DNA from: Paenibacillus auburnensis
Lineage (GTDB): Bacteria > Bacillota > Bacilli > Paenibacillales > Paenibacillaceae
Reading direction: 5' to 3'
DNA length: 64,000 bases
Assembly (NCBI RefSeq): GCF_927798115.1
Contig: NZ_CAKMMG010000001.1
Location: forward strand, 992,001 to 1,056,000
Part shown: piece by piece, positions 51,412 through 60,270 of the stretch
How positions within the stretch are numbered: the stretch's first letter is position 1
Layout: the number at the start of each line of letters is the position of its first letter
Notes under the pieces: model-generated
What the model was told of the DNA's origin: nothing
The model's input: the letters and a program-made list of their open reading frames with translations, nothing else
The model's database searches: none
Position numbers and translations under genes: made by a program

Positions 51412-52359
51412 ATGTCAGATAAAAAGATCATTCTAGAGCCTGCCGCCCTTAAATTTGCCAATGACAATGCGGAACCCCCTTTTCTGCCTGACCTGGGTCC
51501 GGAAAAAGGCCGTGAGATTGTTAACAGCGTACAATCCGGCGAAATTTATAAGCCTGAAGCTGACATTCAAGATCTTACTGTCTCCGGCGGTCCCGGCGGT
51601 GAGGTGCGTGTGCGGATTCTCCGTCCGCAGAATACAACTGGCAAAGCTCTCCCTGTTATTCTATATATCCATGGCGCAGGCTGGGTATTCGGCAACAGCC
51701 ATACCCACGATCGGCTCATCCGTGAACTGGCTGTCGGCGCCGAAGCTGCAGTAGTATTTCCGGAATATAGCCTATCTCCAGAGGCCAAATATCCAACAGC
51801 TATAGAAGAAATCTATGCAGTGCTGGAATGGATTGCCCGGGACGGCGCTGAGTACGGACTGGACAGCGGAAAATTGACGGTAGCCGGTGACAGTGTCGGT
51901 GGAAATATGACAGCGGCCATTACACTGATGGCAAAAGAACGCAGCGGGCCGAAAATCGTCAAGCAGCTGCTCTTCTATCCGGTTACGGATGCCTCATTTG
52001 ATACCGAATCCTATCACTTGTTCGCCGAGGGATATTTCCTCCAGCGAACAGGCATGCAGTGGTTCTGGGATCAGTATACTACTAGTCCCGAGGACCGTGC
52101 ACAAATCACTGCCTCCCCGCTCCGTGCCAGTCTCGAGCAGCTTAGCGGTCTGCCAGAAGCCCTGATCATTACCGGAGAAGCAGATGTACTCCGCGATGAG
52201 GGCGAAGCCTATGCTAATAAATTGCGTGAAGCTGGTGTGGCCGTAACGGCTGTGCGTTTCCAGGGTATCATCCATGATTTTGTTATGCTGAATGCCCTGG
52301 CTGATACTGAGGCTAAAAAAGGCGCTTTGCTGCTGGCAACCGCTTGGCTGAAGCAATAA
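51412..52359 (+). CDS. Alpha/beta hydrolase (hormone-sensitive-lipase type)
   Basis: A 315-residue esterase of the HSL family. Oxyanion motif HGAGW (a variant of HGGGW), nucleophile elbow GDSVGG, acid in TGEADVLRDEGE and the final His in GIIHDFVML. Acts on small carboxylic esters; natural substrate unknown. The ATG at 51412 with AAAGGAGAG upstream is preferred to the one at 51364. No signal peptide. Monocistronic with its own terminator. Confidence 0.9.
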   Translation: MSDKKIILEPAALKFANDNAEPPFLPDLGPEKGREIVNSVQSGEIYKPEADIQDLTVSGGPGGEVRVRILRPQNTTGKALPVILYIHGAGWVFGNSHTHDRLIRELAVGAEAAVVFPEYSLSPEAKYPTAIEEIYAVLEWIARDGAEYGLDSGKLTVAGDSVGGNMTAAITLMAKERSGPKIVKQLLFYPVTDASFDTESYHLFAEGYFLQRTGMQWFWDQYTTSPEDRAQITASPLRASLEQLSGLPEALIITGEADVLRDEGEAYANKLREAGVAVTAVRFQGIIHDFVMLNALADTEAKKGALLLATAWLKQ

Positions 52360-52387
52360 ATCCTGTCACTACAGATTTCGATAACAG

Positions 52388-52428
52388 CCTGGCCAGCCCG
52401 GAACTCTCCGGAACTGGCCAGGTTTTTT
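52388..52428 (+). terminator. Terminator after the hydrolase gene
   Basis: CCTGGCCAG (52388-52396) pairs with CTGGCCAGG (52414-52422), with an inner CGGA/TCCG pairing, then TTTTTTGG. Confidence 0.88.
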
Positions 52429-52569
52429 GGTATGCATATGAACTAAAATGATTTTTAGGTTACATAATATTAAGTATGTAAACTAAATAATGTTTTTTTC
52501 CATAATCAAGAAACTTTATTGTAATCAGGAAGTCTACTTCATATGAGAAGAAATAAGGAGTTGAGCTGC

Positions 52570-53901
52570 TTGTCAAAATTCAAACTTAGTTTTACTGCAT
52601 TTCTGGCCTCCGGCCTGCTTGTTTACAGTATGGCTTCTATAACAGATGCCAGATCATCAATTATCAATCCGCTGAATACCCACTCTGCCCTTTTCGCAGC
52701 TGCAAAGGCCTCCCCATCCCCAAAACCTGCAGCCGTTCAAGTGCGCTGGCAGGCAAAAGCAGATGGTGGCGGATTCAGTGCCGGGAAACAGCCCGTCTCG
52801 AACGGCGTCATCTATTATTCAGCCAACAACATCCTGTACGCCCAAAATATCAGCACTGGCAAACTGCTCTGGTCTTATAGAAATGCTGTCAATCCGCAAA
52901 TTGTAACGAATAATTCGGTCTTTGTCTTCGCTAACAGTGATCATCTGCTGAAAATCTCTGCCACTACCGGCAAGCTGATCTGGAAGGTTAAGGTAGCCCA
53001 GCTCCCGATGGAAGTCGGCGGGCAAGCGCGTCTGATTAACGGGAAAGTTATTTTTGCCAATGAGCGCGGAGGTATTATCGCCTACAATCCCGTTTCAGGC
53101 AAGAAGCTATGGGAAAATCCAAAGATCCCCATGTACGCAGGAAGCCTCTACGGTGAGTATAAAGGGGTTTTAGTTGTATCCAGCACTGTCAATAATATCC
53201 GCTCACAATTTTATGGTCTGGACCCGGCAACAGGTAAGCCGTTATGGAGAACGGAAGGAACATATGATCTCATCTCTGTAGATGGAGGGAATTTCGTGCT
53301 GCAGAAGCGGGCCAGGGAGCAAAACAAGACAGTAGCAGCCCCTGTGCCGGGTCATTTATTGACTCTGGTGCAAATGAACCCCGCAACCGGAAAAATAACA
53401 GGGGAGGAAAATTATCAGTCGCTGGATGATATCAAACGTATGGGCAGCTTCTACACTTTTATTGATAAAACTTATATCTATACGGCAAGTGGAGATCTTG
53501 ATCAGTCGGAAATTTCGCTTACCCGCTTCACACGCGGCCAAAATGATTCCACTGCTTCCAAAAGCTATGACGGATACGGAACCTGGGTTGCCGGCCCTGT
53601 GGAGGGAATGGCATTTTTCCAGCAAGGCACCAAATTAACTGGAGTCAATCTCGCAGACGACCGTATTATAACGTTCAATACCCCCTCCAGCAAAATCGTC
53701 AAAGTGGAGAAGAAAGATCATTACGTATTTGCAAGCTATGAGGACGGAAGCTTCTCGGTCATGGATGCGGAGTCTGGAACATCGCTCGGCCAGTTTAACA
53801 CCGGATTATCCTATACTTATTTCGGCAATGTAGCTATTGATAACGGAACAGCACTGATTCGATTTGAAAGTAAACTGTTCGCTGTCTCATTGCCGAAATA
53901 A
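52570..53901 (+). CDS. Exported PQQ-type beta-propeller protein
   Basis: A 443-residue secreted protein with a signal peptide (FKLSFTAFLASGLLVYSMAS) and PQQ-like propeller blades: NISTGKLLWSYRN, SATTGKLIWKVKV, NPVSGKKLWENPK and DPATGKPLWRTEG. These blades are structural and do not prove that PQQ is bound. AAGGAG is nine bases before TTG at 52570; an in-frame ATG at 52543 lies upstream of that site and has no good one of its own. No cysteine in a lipobox. Role unknown. Confidence 0.75.
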   Translation: MSKFKLSFTAFLASGLLVYSMASITDARSSIINPLNTHSALFAAAKASPSPKPAAVQVRWQAKADGGGFSAGKQPVSNGVIYYSANNILYAQNISTGKLLWSYRNAVNPQIVTNNSVFVFANSDHLLKISATTGKLIWKVKVAQLPMEVGGQARLINGKVIFANERGGIIAYNPVSGKKLWENPKIPMYAGSLYGEYKGVLVVSSTVNNIRSQFYGLDPATGKPLWRTEGTYDLISVDGGNFVLQKRAREQNKTVAAPVPGHLLTLVQMNPATGKITGEENYQSLDDIKRMGSFYTFIDKTYIYTASGDLDQSEISLTRFTRGQNDSTASKSYDGYGTWVAGPVEGMAFFQQGTKLTGVNLADDRIITFNTPSSKIVKVEKKDHYVFASYEDGSFSVMDAESGTSLGQFNTGLSYTYFGNVAIDNGTALIRFESKLFAVSLPK

Positions 53902-53904
53902 AAG

Positions 53905-53932
53905 AAAAGGACTTCCCCCGGAAGTCCTTATT
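53905..53932. terminator. Bidirectional terminator
   Basis: AAGGACTTCC (53907-53916) pairs with GGAAGTCCTT (53920-53929). Lies between the propeller gene and the convergent aminotransferase gene. Confidence 0.85.
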
Positions 53933-53937
53933 ACTGT

Positions 53938-55164
53938 CTATCGAATTGTCCGCAAATATTCGCCAATTCTTCGGGCAGCCTCAAGAAGCCGCGCTTCATC
54001 CTCCACCAGGGCAATCCTTACAAACCCTTCCCCTTGTGCCCCAAAAGCATCGCCAGGAATGACCACCACACCGGTCTTCAGCACCAGCTCATGGGCAAAC
54101 TGTCGCGACCGTCCCTCCTGTCCCGCAAAAGCATACCCGTCAGGCAGCGGTGCCCAGATGAACATCGTTGCCGCGGGGCTGGGAACGGCCCATCCTTCCT
54201 TGGTTAGCGCTTCAACAAACAGATCCCGCCTGCGCTCATACAGAGGGGCCACCTCAAGCCGACCATTCCCCTGCATCGCCATCTCTAGCGCCAGAACCGC
54301 TGCTTCCTGCACCGGATTGAACACACCGTAATCAACATTGCCCTTCAATTCACGGAGAGCCGCGACCGCCTCACGGTTACCGGTCATGAAACCGATGCGG
54401 CAGCCAGCCATATTAAAGCTTTTGGAGAAGGAATGAAACTCCACTGCCGTATGTATTGCTCCAGGCACCTGCAAAATGCTTATCGGACGGTAATCACCAA
54501 AGCCCATCTCGGAATAGGCAAGATCGTGGATCACTAGCACATCCCATTTGCGAGCAAGGGCAACCAGCTTCTCCATATAAGCCAGGTCTACTGTTACAGA
54601 AATCGGATTTCCGGGAAAGCTGAGCAGAATAAAGACCGCTTCCTGCCATACTGCCTCCGGTATGCTGTTCAAATCCGGCAGAAACGCATTTTCCTCAAGC
54701 AGCGGAAGCGGCCAGGCTCTAACTCCGGCTAATGCCAGCGCCCCTGTGTAAATCGGATAACCCGGGTCAGGTACAATCGCGAGGTCACCCGGATTACACA
54801 ACGCTAAGGCGAGATGGGCCAAGCCATCCTGCGAACCCATTAATGACACCAGCTCTTCCTCCGGATCAACCTTTACCCCAAACCGCCAATTCATCCACTC
54901 CGCTGCCTGCTTACGGAATCTAGCACTTCCTTTGGAAGCCGGATAAGCATAACTATCCTCTCTAAGCACTGCCGCACTTAAAGCTTGGCGAATTTCAGGA
55001 GCGGGCGCCTGATCGGGGCTGCCGATGCCGAGATCAATAACATCCAGACCTGACCTCCGGGCCTCCTCCTTCCAGCCGGCCACCTCCGAAAAAATCGATG
55101 AGCCTAAATGTGAAAGCTTGTCCGATCTCCATTTTTGCCTGGAGGCTGCTTTGTCTGTTTTCAA
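53938..55164 (-). CDS. Class I/II PLP-dependent aminotransferase
   Basis: A 408-residue fold-type I aminotransferase of the LL-diaminopimelate/PatA-like group. The PLP lysine is in FHSFSKSFNMAGCRIGF; DLGIGSPDQAPAPEI near residue 44 and FPGNPISVTV are the substrate-side blocks (the latter with the conserved Asn). Exact amino acid partner unknown. Start TTG at 55164 with GGTGGAGAG upstream. Monocistronic. Confidence 0.88.
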   Translation of the reverse strand: MKTDKAASRQKWRSDKLSHLGSSIFSEVAGWKEEARRSGLDVIDLGIGSPDQAPAPEIRQALSAAVLREDSYAYPASKGSARFRKQAAEWMNWRFGVKVDPEEELVSLMGSQDGLAHLALALCNPGDLAIVPDPGYPIYTGALALAGVRAWPLPLLEENAFLPDLNSIPEAVWQEAVFILLSFPGNPISVTVDLAYMEKLVALARKWDVLVIHDLAYSEMGFGDYRPISILQVPGAIHTAVEFHSFSKSFNMAGCRIGFMTGNREAVAALRELKGNVDYGVFNPVQEAAVLALEMAMQGNGRLEVAPLYERRRDLFVEALTKEGWAVPSPAATMFIWAPLPDGYAFAGQEGRSRQFAHELVLKTGVVVIPGDAFGAQGEGFVRIALVEDEARLLEAARRIGEYLRTIR

Positions 55165-55312
55165 AACTCTCCACCTGCCTGTTTTTGAATCATTATAGCA
55201 TGGGCCGGGAATAGATGGGGGAAGCCAGTTAGCAAATGGTATAAAATAGTAATTTACGCTCTTTTTTTACCGGGAACTTGGCCGCGGACTGTAATAAAAA
55301 TCGTTATAAAAC

Positions 55313-55349
55313 AAAACAGCGTATAATTTAAGTTATACGCTGTTTTTTC
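55313..55349. terminator. Terminator with no assigned gene
   Basis: AACAGCGTATAA (55315-55326) pairs with TTATACGCTGTT (55333-55344), then TTTTC on the plus strand and T-rich on the minus strand. It lies in the 361-base gap between two divergent genes (55165-55525), so it ends neither. The left part of that gap shows no other feature I can support. Confidence 0.75.
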
Positions 55350-55440
55350 AGGCCGAAATGAGCTGCTTTTTGACCAAAATGACGAACCATTTAAATATGC
55401 GGAACTATTAACAACTTCCTCAACAAATCCTCAACAAAAT

Positions 55441-55502
55441 GGAAAGTAGGCTTTACATTTATTATTTTTAATGATATTTTAGTTATGGAAAGCATGCTTT
55501 CC
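55441..55502 (+). promoter_or_regulatory. Promoter flanked by two palindromic sites before the HTH gene
   Basis: TTTACA (55452-55457), 17 bases, TATTTT (55475-55480). A perfect palindrome GGAAAGCATGCTTTCC (55487-55502) lies over the start region, and a related GGAAAGTAGGCTTTAC (55441-55456) overlaps the -35. Likely autoregulatory operators for the HTH protein encoded next. Confidence 0.65.
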
Positions 55503-55525
55503 ATCTTTCGCAGTGAGGTGATCCT

Positions 55526-55729
55526 TTGAAAAACAGGCTAGAGGAAATACGCAAACAGCACGGTATTAAGCAGGAGGAGCTTGCAGCAGCACTTGAGGTA
55601 TCCAGACAGACGATCGGCTCGCTCGAAAATGGAAGATACAACCCTTCCATCATTTTAGCTTTAAAAATCGCCCGTTATTTCAACCTGTCCGTTGAGGAGA
55701 TTTTTATCTACGAGGAGGAACAGAAATGA
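55526..55729 (+). CDS. Small XRE/Cro-type HTH regulator
   Basis: A 67-residue protein that is essentially one HTH domain: IKQEELAAALEVSRQTIGSLE then NGRYNPSIILALKIARYF and SVEEIF. Start TTG at 55526 with GAGGTG upstream. Overlaps the following membrane protein gene by four bases (ATGA). Likely controls this two-gene operon through the palindromes upstream. Same architecture as the pair at 8.8-9.5 kb. Confidence 0.88.
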   Translation: MKNRLEEIRKQHGIKQEELAAALEVSRQTIGSLENGRYNPSIILALKIARYFNLSVEEIFIYEEEQK

Positions 55730-56142
55730 GAAGATCATCGGCTTTCTACGCAGTACTGCTGTTCATCGGAATCTGCGCAATTGCGGCAAGCTTCTTTTTT
55801 AACAATGAGGAATTCAAGGCTCTCTCGGGTACATTGATCGGCATCGGGGCGGGCAGTGCGGGGGTTAGTATATCAAGCTTATTAATGAACCGTGCTGCAC
55901 GCAAAAACCCTGAGCTTGAGAAGCAGACCAGCATCGATTATAACGATGAACGGAATACGGTTATCCGTAACCGAGCCAAAGCCAAGGCTGCAGACATCAC
56001 GCAATGGCTGATCATGGCGATCGCCTATATTACGATTCTTATTTCAGCCCCTTTATGGGTAACACTTGCTGTAGTTGTTGTATTTTTGATTTACCATTTC
56101 ATGAGTCATTATCTGATGGTCCAATACCAAAAAAGTATGTAA
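55726..56142 (+). CDS. Membrane protein paired with an HTH regulator
   Basis: A 138-residue protein with four membrane helices in two hairpins (AVLLFIGICAIAASFFF, LSGTLIGIGAGSAGVSISSLL, and the pair around IMAIAYITILISAPLWVTL and VVVFLIYHFM) joined by a charged loop (KNPELEKQTSIDYNDERN). The loop resembles DUF2178/DUF3796-like proteins. Function unknown. Translation is coupled to the HTH gene. Confidence 0.78.
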   Translation: MRRSSAFYAVLLFIGICAIAASFFFNNEEFKALSGTLIGIGAGSAGVSISSLLMNRAARKNPELEKQTSIDYNDERNTVIRNRAKAKAADITQWLIMAIAYITILISAPLWVTLAVVVVFLIYHFMSHYLMVQYQKSM

Positions 56143-56144
56143 AA

Positions 56145-56193
56145 CGCAGCAGCGCCAGCCCGCAAATCAAATACCTTACGGCTGGTGCTGCCT
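56145..56193. terminator. Terminator between convergent genes
   Basis: GCAGC and CCAGCC (56146-56160) pair with GGCTGG and GCTGC (56180-56191) around a 19-base loop. T-tracts are weak in both directions. Confidence 0.5.
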
Positions 56194-56213
56194 GTGCTTC
56201 AGTAGTTGAACCA

Positions 56214-56789
56214 CTAATTCCACAATCTGATAACCTCAATCAGCCCAGTCCCGTTAAAATCCAGCCTGTATACATCCGGTTTGGACATGTTAAGCAGGAA
56301 GTCTAAATCGTACTTTTTGTCATAATGATTCATAATCAAAGTCATTACAGCCCCATGTGTGCCTAAAGCTATCTTCCGTCCGTTATAATTCTTTAATAAC
56401 TCTTCTACAACGGTTACAGCCCGGCTCTGACATTCTGCATTCGATTCTCCCCCCGGCAAAGAAAAACTAGGATCAATAAATGACTTCTCCAATAGCGGAA
56501 TTAACTCCTCATCAGGCAAACGTCTATCTTCATTTAGAAAGATTCTTTCTTTAAGGTCTTCGTATAAAAGCACCTCTCGGCCGCTGGCCCCAGCCAAATC
56601 CCCGATGGTTAAAACTGCCCTCAGATAAGGGCTTGAGACAAAAACCTCTATATCTTCTTGTTTCAATAAATCAGTTACTTGAAGGGCATCCCTCTTCCCT
56701 TTTTCCGTCAAACCTCTGGTTCTTTCGTTTTTGCTGCTCTCATTCATTGGTGATTCACCATGTCTTACCATATAAACCGATGTGAGCAT
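56214..56789 (-). CDS. Histidine phosphatase (phosphoglycerate mutase-like)
   Basis: A 191-residue enzyme of the histidine phosphatase superfamily. The phosphate-accepting RHG motif is MVRHGES near residue 9; the second catalytic His is in LGTHGAVM. An insertion around residues 75-110 is larger than in GpmB-like proteins. Acts on a phosphoester substrate that is not known. AGGAGG before the ATG. Monocistronic. Confidence 0.88.
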   Translation of the reverse strand: MLTSVYMVRHGESPMNESSKNERTRGLTEKGKRDALQVTDLLKQEDIEVFVSSPYLRAVLTIGDLAGASGREVLLYEDLKERIFLNEDRRLPDEELIPLLEKSFIDPSFSLPGGESNAECQSRAVTVVEELLKNYNGRKIALGTHGAVMTLIMNHYDKKYDLDFLLNMSKPDVYRLDFNGTGLIEVIRLWN

Positions 56790-56938
56790 AGCTTCCTCCT
56801 GAAGTATATTTTTCCGGATGATTAATGAAATACAACTTTCACACTATATTAGAAATAACTGGTATGTCAATGTGAAAAGTACTAGTCTTGCCAGGACAGG
56901 CATAGGATAGGGTATTACGAGTGAAGGTGGGAAACCTT

Positions 56939-57106
56939 ATGTCCAAGAATAAACGCGGCAAAGCACTCTGGCGGACGCCGTCCCGCAGCAGAGGAACCTG
57001 TCCAATCTGTGGAAGCACACGGATTAAACTGCTCTATATTGGCAAAAGTGCCGACGGCGGTAAGCTGGATGTCTGCAAAAAGTGTGACGGTAAGCAGGTG
57101 GTTTAA
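56939..57106 (+). CDS. Small zinc-ribbon protein
   Basis: A 55-residue basic protein with a four-cysteine zinc ribbon: TCPICGSTRIK and LDVCKKCDGKQ (CxxC ... CxxC). ATG at 56939 has AAGGTGGG upstream; a GTG at 56921 is an alternative start. The lysine/arginine-rich N-terminus (SKNKRGKALWRTPSRSRG) suggests RNA or ribosome contact, as in small zinc-ribbon ribosomal or stress proteins, but I do not recognise a named family. Confidence 0.7.
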   Translation: MSKNKRGKALWRTPSRSRGTCPICGSTRIKLLYIGKSADGGKLDVCKKCDGKQVV

Positions 57107-57149
57107 CCACCTAGCCCCGCTTAACGCAGGATGTGTATAGCACTCATAG

Positions 57150-57187
57150 TTAAGGGGAGCACCGTTTTGCACGGCACTCCCCTTTAT
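57150..57187. terminator. Bidirectional terminator
   Basis: AAGGGGAG (57152-57159) pairs with CTCCCCTT (57177-57184), with inner ACCGT/ACGG pairing. Confidence 0.8.
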
Positions 57188-57192
57188 TGAAG

Positions 57193-58188
57193 TTAAGTAA
57201 AATCCTGTAATTCATGCTGCGGTACCCAGTTTCGGACTCCGTTATCCTCCAAAATCCCTAAGGTCACATCCGAAATATGCGGGTCAGCCAGCAGCTTGTC
57301 CCTCACCTTAAACTTGATATCGTCAGCATCCGCCAGCGATAAGCCCTGCCGCAGCTCGATCAGGCCTTCTACATGATAATAACGCCCCTCCTGCAGAATC
57401 CGCATCTGAAAAATATCAGTAACCTGCGGATCGTCGAAGATGATCTTCGCTACCTTATCCTCGATTTCCGGTGGTGCGGCCACACCGATCAGTCCAACCA
57501 TATTGTCATAACCTACACGGAAGGCTACCCCGATCATCATAAAAGCAATCAAAATGCTCGTGATTCCGTCAAGCAGATGAAAATCGCTCAGCGCGGTGAC
57601 CAGTACGGCAATCATGGCCAGCAGCCCCCCTGTTGTTGCTACCAGATCTTCATAGTAGACAAGCCGGGTCGGAGGAGCCGCCCGTTTCACATTTTTGAGT
57701 GAGACAGTAAGCTTGCTGAACCCTTTAGCCTCAACCCGCGCTTCATGCAGCACTTCATTCATAGCCTTCACCCACACAAATCCGTCTGCTGCAATCGACA
57801 GCAGCAGGACCAGAACATTGATCCAATAGCCTCCGGAATCCTCAGCCGGGTGCTTCAGCAGATGGAACCCTTCCAGCATCGTTTCATACGCCATAACTGT
57901 AACGACAATTACCGCTACCATACAGAACAGGTTGATGACCCTTCCGAAACCGTCCGGAAAGCGGCGGGTGGGCCTTTTCTCAGCCAGGACACTGCCCGTA
58001 AATACAAACACCTGATTGACGGCATCGGCAATCGAATGCATCATGGTTGCGAACATTGAACCGCTGCCGGTCATAGCAAAAGCAACTGCTTTAACCATTG
58101 CGATGCAAGTATTGCCGATAGCTGCCGATCCTGAGGATCTGTTGCCTTTTTTGATCAAATTTCCAATCGATTCGCGTTTCTCATCCAT
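57193..58188 (-). CDS. Cation diffusion facilitator (CDF) family transporter
   Basis: A 331-residue membrane protein with about five or six helices and a C-terminal cytoplasmic domain. The metal site is in MMHSIADAVNQ (His-x3-Asp, helix 2) and YYEDLVATTG (Asp, helix 5), as in SLC30A9-like members. Exports zinc, manganese or iron. ATG at 58188 has AAGGAGG upstream; earlier in-frame GTG/ATG codons lack a comparable site and extend only a polar tail. Confidence 0.85.
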   Translation of the reverse strand: MDEKRESIGNLIKKGNRSSGSAAIGNTCIAMVKAVAFAMTGSGSMFATMMHSIADAVNQVFVFTGSVLAEKRPTRRFPDGFGRVINLFCMVAVIVVTVMAYETMLEGFHLLKHPAEDSGGYWINVLVLLLSIAADGFVWVKAMNEVLHEARVEAKGFSKLTVSLKNVKRAAPPTRLVYYEDLVATTGGLLAMIAVLVTALSDFHLLDGITSILIAFMMIGVAFRVGYDNMVGLIGVAAPPEIEDKVAKIIFDDPQVTDIFQMRILQEGRYYHVEGLIELRQGLSLADADDIKFKVRDKLLADPHISDVTLGILEDNGVRNWVPQHELQDFT

Positions 58189-58350
58189 AATTCTGGCAGC
58201 CTCCTTGCGCATCTGTCCATTTACCGGCACATCCGCACCGCAAATGATATCCGATTTGTTGTCCACTCATCCTATGTACTTATTTAACCTTATGTGGACA
58301 AATCCTATCACTTGTAAATAGAGGAGACTGTCATCAATTGCCGCAATCCT

Positions 58351-60135
58351 TTACTTAAATCCCGTTTTAATCCACAGCCTGGAAATATCGAGAAACCCGA
58401 AGGAGCCGGTATGCAGGCCGAACAAACTCTGATTAAGCTGCGCTCTCTTGTTCATATGGCATCCATAGAGTAGCCATGCATTGTCGCGGAGAACGTCTTC
58501 CATCTGCTCCAGTAGTCGGCATCTGCCATCTTCAGGCAGCTCTGCAAAGTGATCAAGCTCTTGCTCTAATCTGTCGCGCTGACTATCTTCCAGCAAAACA
58601 TGAAGATGATTAGACTTGTTCACAAAATAATTGATCATCCCCCACTGCCAGTCATCCTCCAGCACTTCTTCCGCAAACACAAAATCAGCCTGGCACATGA
58701 TTTCTTTCAGATTATAATCCTTGTAATCCAGCAGTCTAAATTGCAGGCCAATTCCGGCTCCGCGCCGCTGAAGCCATTCCGCTTCCTCCCGTTCATCTTT
58801 CTTGGGAAGATAGCCAAGGGTGATGACTTCACCGCTGTAGCCGCTTAAATCAAGCAGCTTTTTCACTTCTTCAAGTGAAGGTTCAACCCATGTGTTCTTT
58901 CGGCTTCTCCAGGGAAGGAAACTGTCAGCAGGGGTAATCCGGTTGCCTCCGAGTTCTCTTATCAACGCAAGCGGATGATATAGAAGTCTCATTGCCTGAC
59001 GAAAATGAAGATTGTGCTGAAGTCCTTCTTTGCGGAAATTCGTGAGGATGTATCTGCATCCCAGAGCCGGATAGTCTATGCTGTTATTCGTGCATGGCTC
59101 TGAGGACAGGCGGAATTCCTCTACCTCCGGAAGCTGGTAGTGGCGTTCACTGGCCCTCTGATCCGGCAAATACCAGATCTCCACCCGGTCCAATAGCGGC
59201 CGGATGCCGAAATAATCATCAAATGCAGCAAGCACCAGAACATCATCACTCAGATTCATTACCCGGTATGGGCCGGTTCCGAGTGGTTTTTCCGCAGAGA
59301 ACTCCACATCGCAGGGAAGAACCGACATATAGATTGAACTCAGCAGGTGCAGGAAAAAGCGATTTGGCCTAGACAGATCAAAGCGGATACGATGATCCCC
59401 TAGTAGCTCTACACCTGTAATGTGACGGAAGTGCCACAAGGCCGGACTATTCTGATCCTTCAAACGCTGCAATGTCTCCTTGACATCCCTAGCTGTCATG
59501 ACCCGGCCGTGATGGAACCGCACACCTTTGCGCAGATAAAAAATATAACTGGTATAGGTCTCATTCACTTCCCACATGTGGGCCAGAGCCGGTACAAACC
59601 GGCCGCCGGATGCTTCATAAGTCACCAGTGTGCTGTACATTTGACCGATCAGAAAGGCTTCAAAAGCGGTATATACGCAGGAAGGGTCCAGCTTCTGCAT
59701 ATGCCGGTTGCGTGTGATCCGCAGGACATCAAGACCCTCCGTCGATTCAGTCTCACTGTGATAGCCCATTTGCTTATTTAGCATAGTCAGCAGACGTTCC
59801 TTTAAAGGGCCGTTTACCTCAGGCAGACCGATTAGGTCTATGCCCTGCTTAATCTTCCCCCTGCCAATAAGCTCCTGTAAGGCATCTTCCAGCACTTCGT
59901 CCACACTGCGTATAAAGGTCAGTTCGGAAATGTGTCCTCTGCCTCTTCCCGGCTGCCAGTGAATGAACGACTTCTCTTCAAGCTTGCGCAGGATAAACTT
60001 CACATTCCGCGGGGTGCAGCAAAGAATCTCTGCCAGCTGTTCAATACTTACCATCAGGGTCTCATGTATTCTAAAAGGTGTATTAACCTCCGCGGCCAAC
60101 CGGAGAAAATGAGAGATATTGTTATCCAAGCTCAT
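58351..60135 (-). CDS. SgrR-like transcriptional regulator
   Basis: A 594-residue protein with the SgrR layout: an N-terminal winged helix (residues about 25-95, VSIEQLAEILCCTPRNVKFI; QPGRGRGHISELTF) and a solute-binding family 5 domain (about 155-540, VPALAHMWEVNETYTSYIFY; LRKGVRFHHGR). SgrR in enterics senses sugar-phosphate stress and activates an efflux gene. Here a divergent MFS transporter is next door, a matching arrangement. The ligand is unknown. Confidence 0.88.
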   Translation of the reverse strand: MSLDNNISHFLRLAAEVNTPFRIHETLMVSIEQLAEILCCTPRNVKFILRKLEEKSFIHWQPGRGRGHISELTFIRSVDEVLEDALQELIGRGKIKQGIDLIGLPEVNGPLKERLLTMLNKQMGYHSETESTEGLDVLRITRNRHMQKLDPSCVYTAFEAFLIGQMYSTLVTYEASGGRFVPALAHMWEVNETYTSYIFYLRKGVRFHHGRVMTARDVKETLQRLKDQNSPALWHFRHITGVELLGDHRIRFDLSRPNRFFLHLLSSIYMSVLPCDVEFSAEKPLGTGPYRVMNLSDDVLVLAAFDDYFGIRPLLDRVEIWYLPDQRASERHYQLPEVEEFRLSSEPCTNNSIDYPALGCRYILTNFRKEGLQHNLHFRQAMRLLYHPLALIRELGGNRITPADSFLPWRSRKNTWVEPSLEEVKKLLDLSGYSGEVITLGYLPKKDEREEAEWLQRRGAGIGLQFRLLDYKDYNLKEIMCQADFVFAEEVLEDDWQWGMINYFVNKSNHLHVLLEDSQRDRLEQELDHFAELPEDGRCRLLEQMEDVLRDNAWLLYGCHMNKRAQLNQSLFGLHTGSFGFLDISRLWIKTGFK

Positions 60136-60160
60136 CGCTCCTTTAAAGGTGAAAGGGGTT

Positions 60161-60175
60161 GTGTAAAACTTACAC
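60161..60175. promoter_or_regulatory. Palindrome between the SgrR-like and MFS genes
   Basis: GTGTAA AAC TTACAC is a perfect 15-base inverted repeat, 25 bases upstream of the regulator gene start and about 95 bases before the MFS start. A candidate operator for the SgrR-like protein. Confidence 0.55.
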
Positions 60176-60270
60176 TTTTATTTCCCCCTTTTATCTTTAC
60201 AATTATACATAACAAAGCGTTGATTAACAGTCCCAAAAATCTGAAAGAAGACTAGGAGATCTACAAGCTT

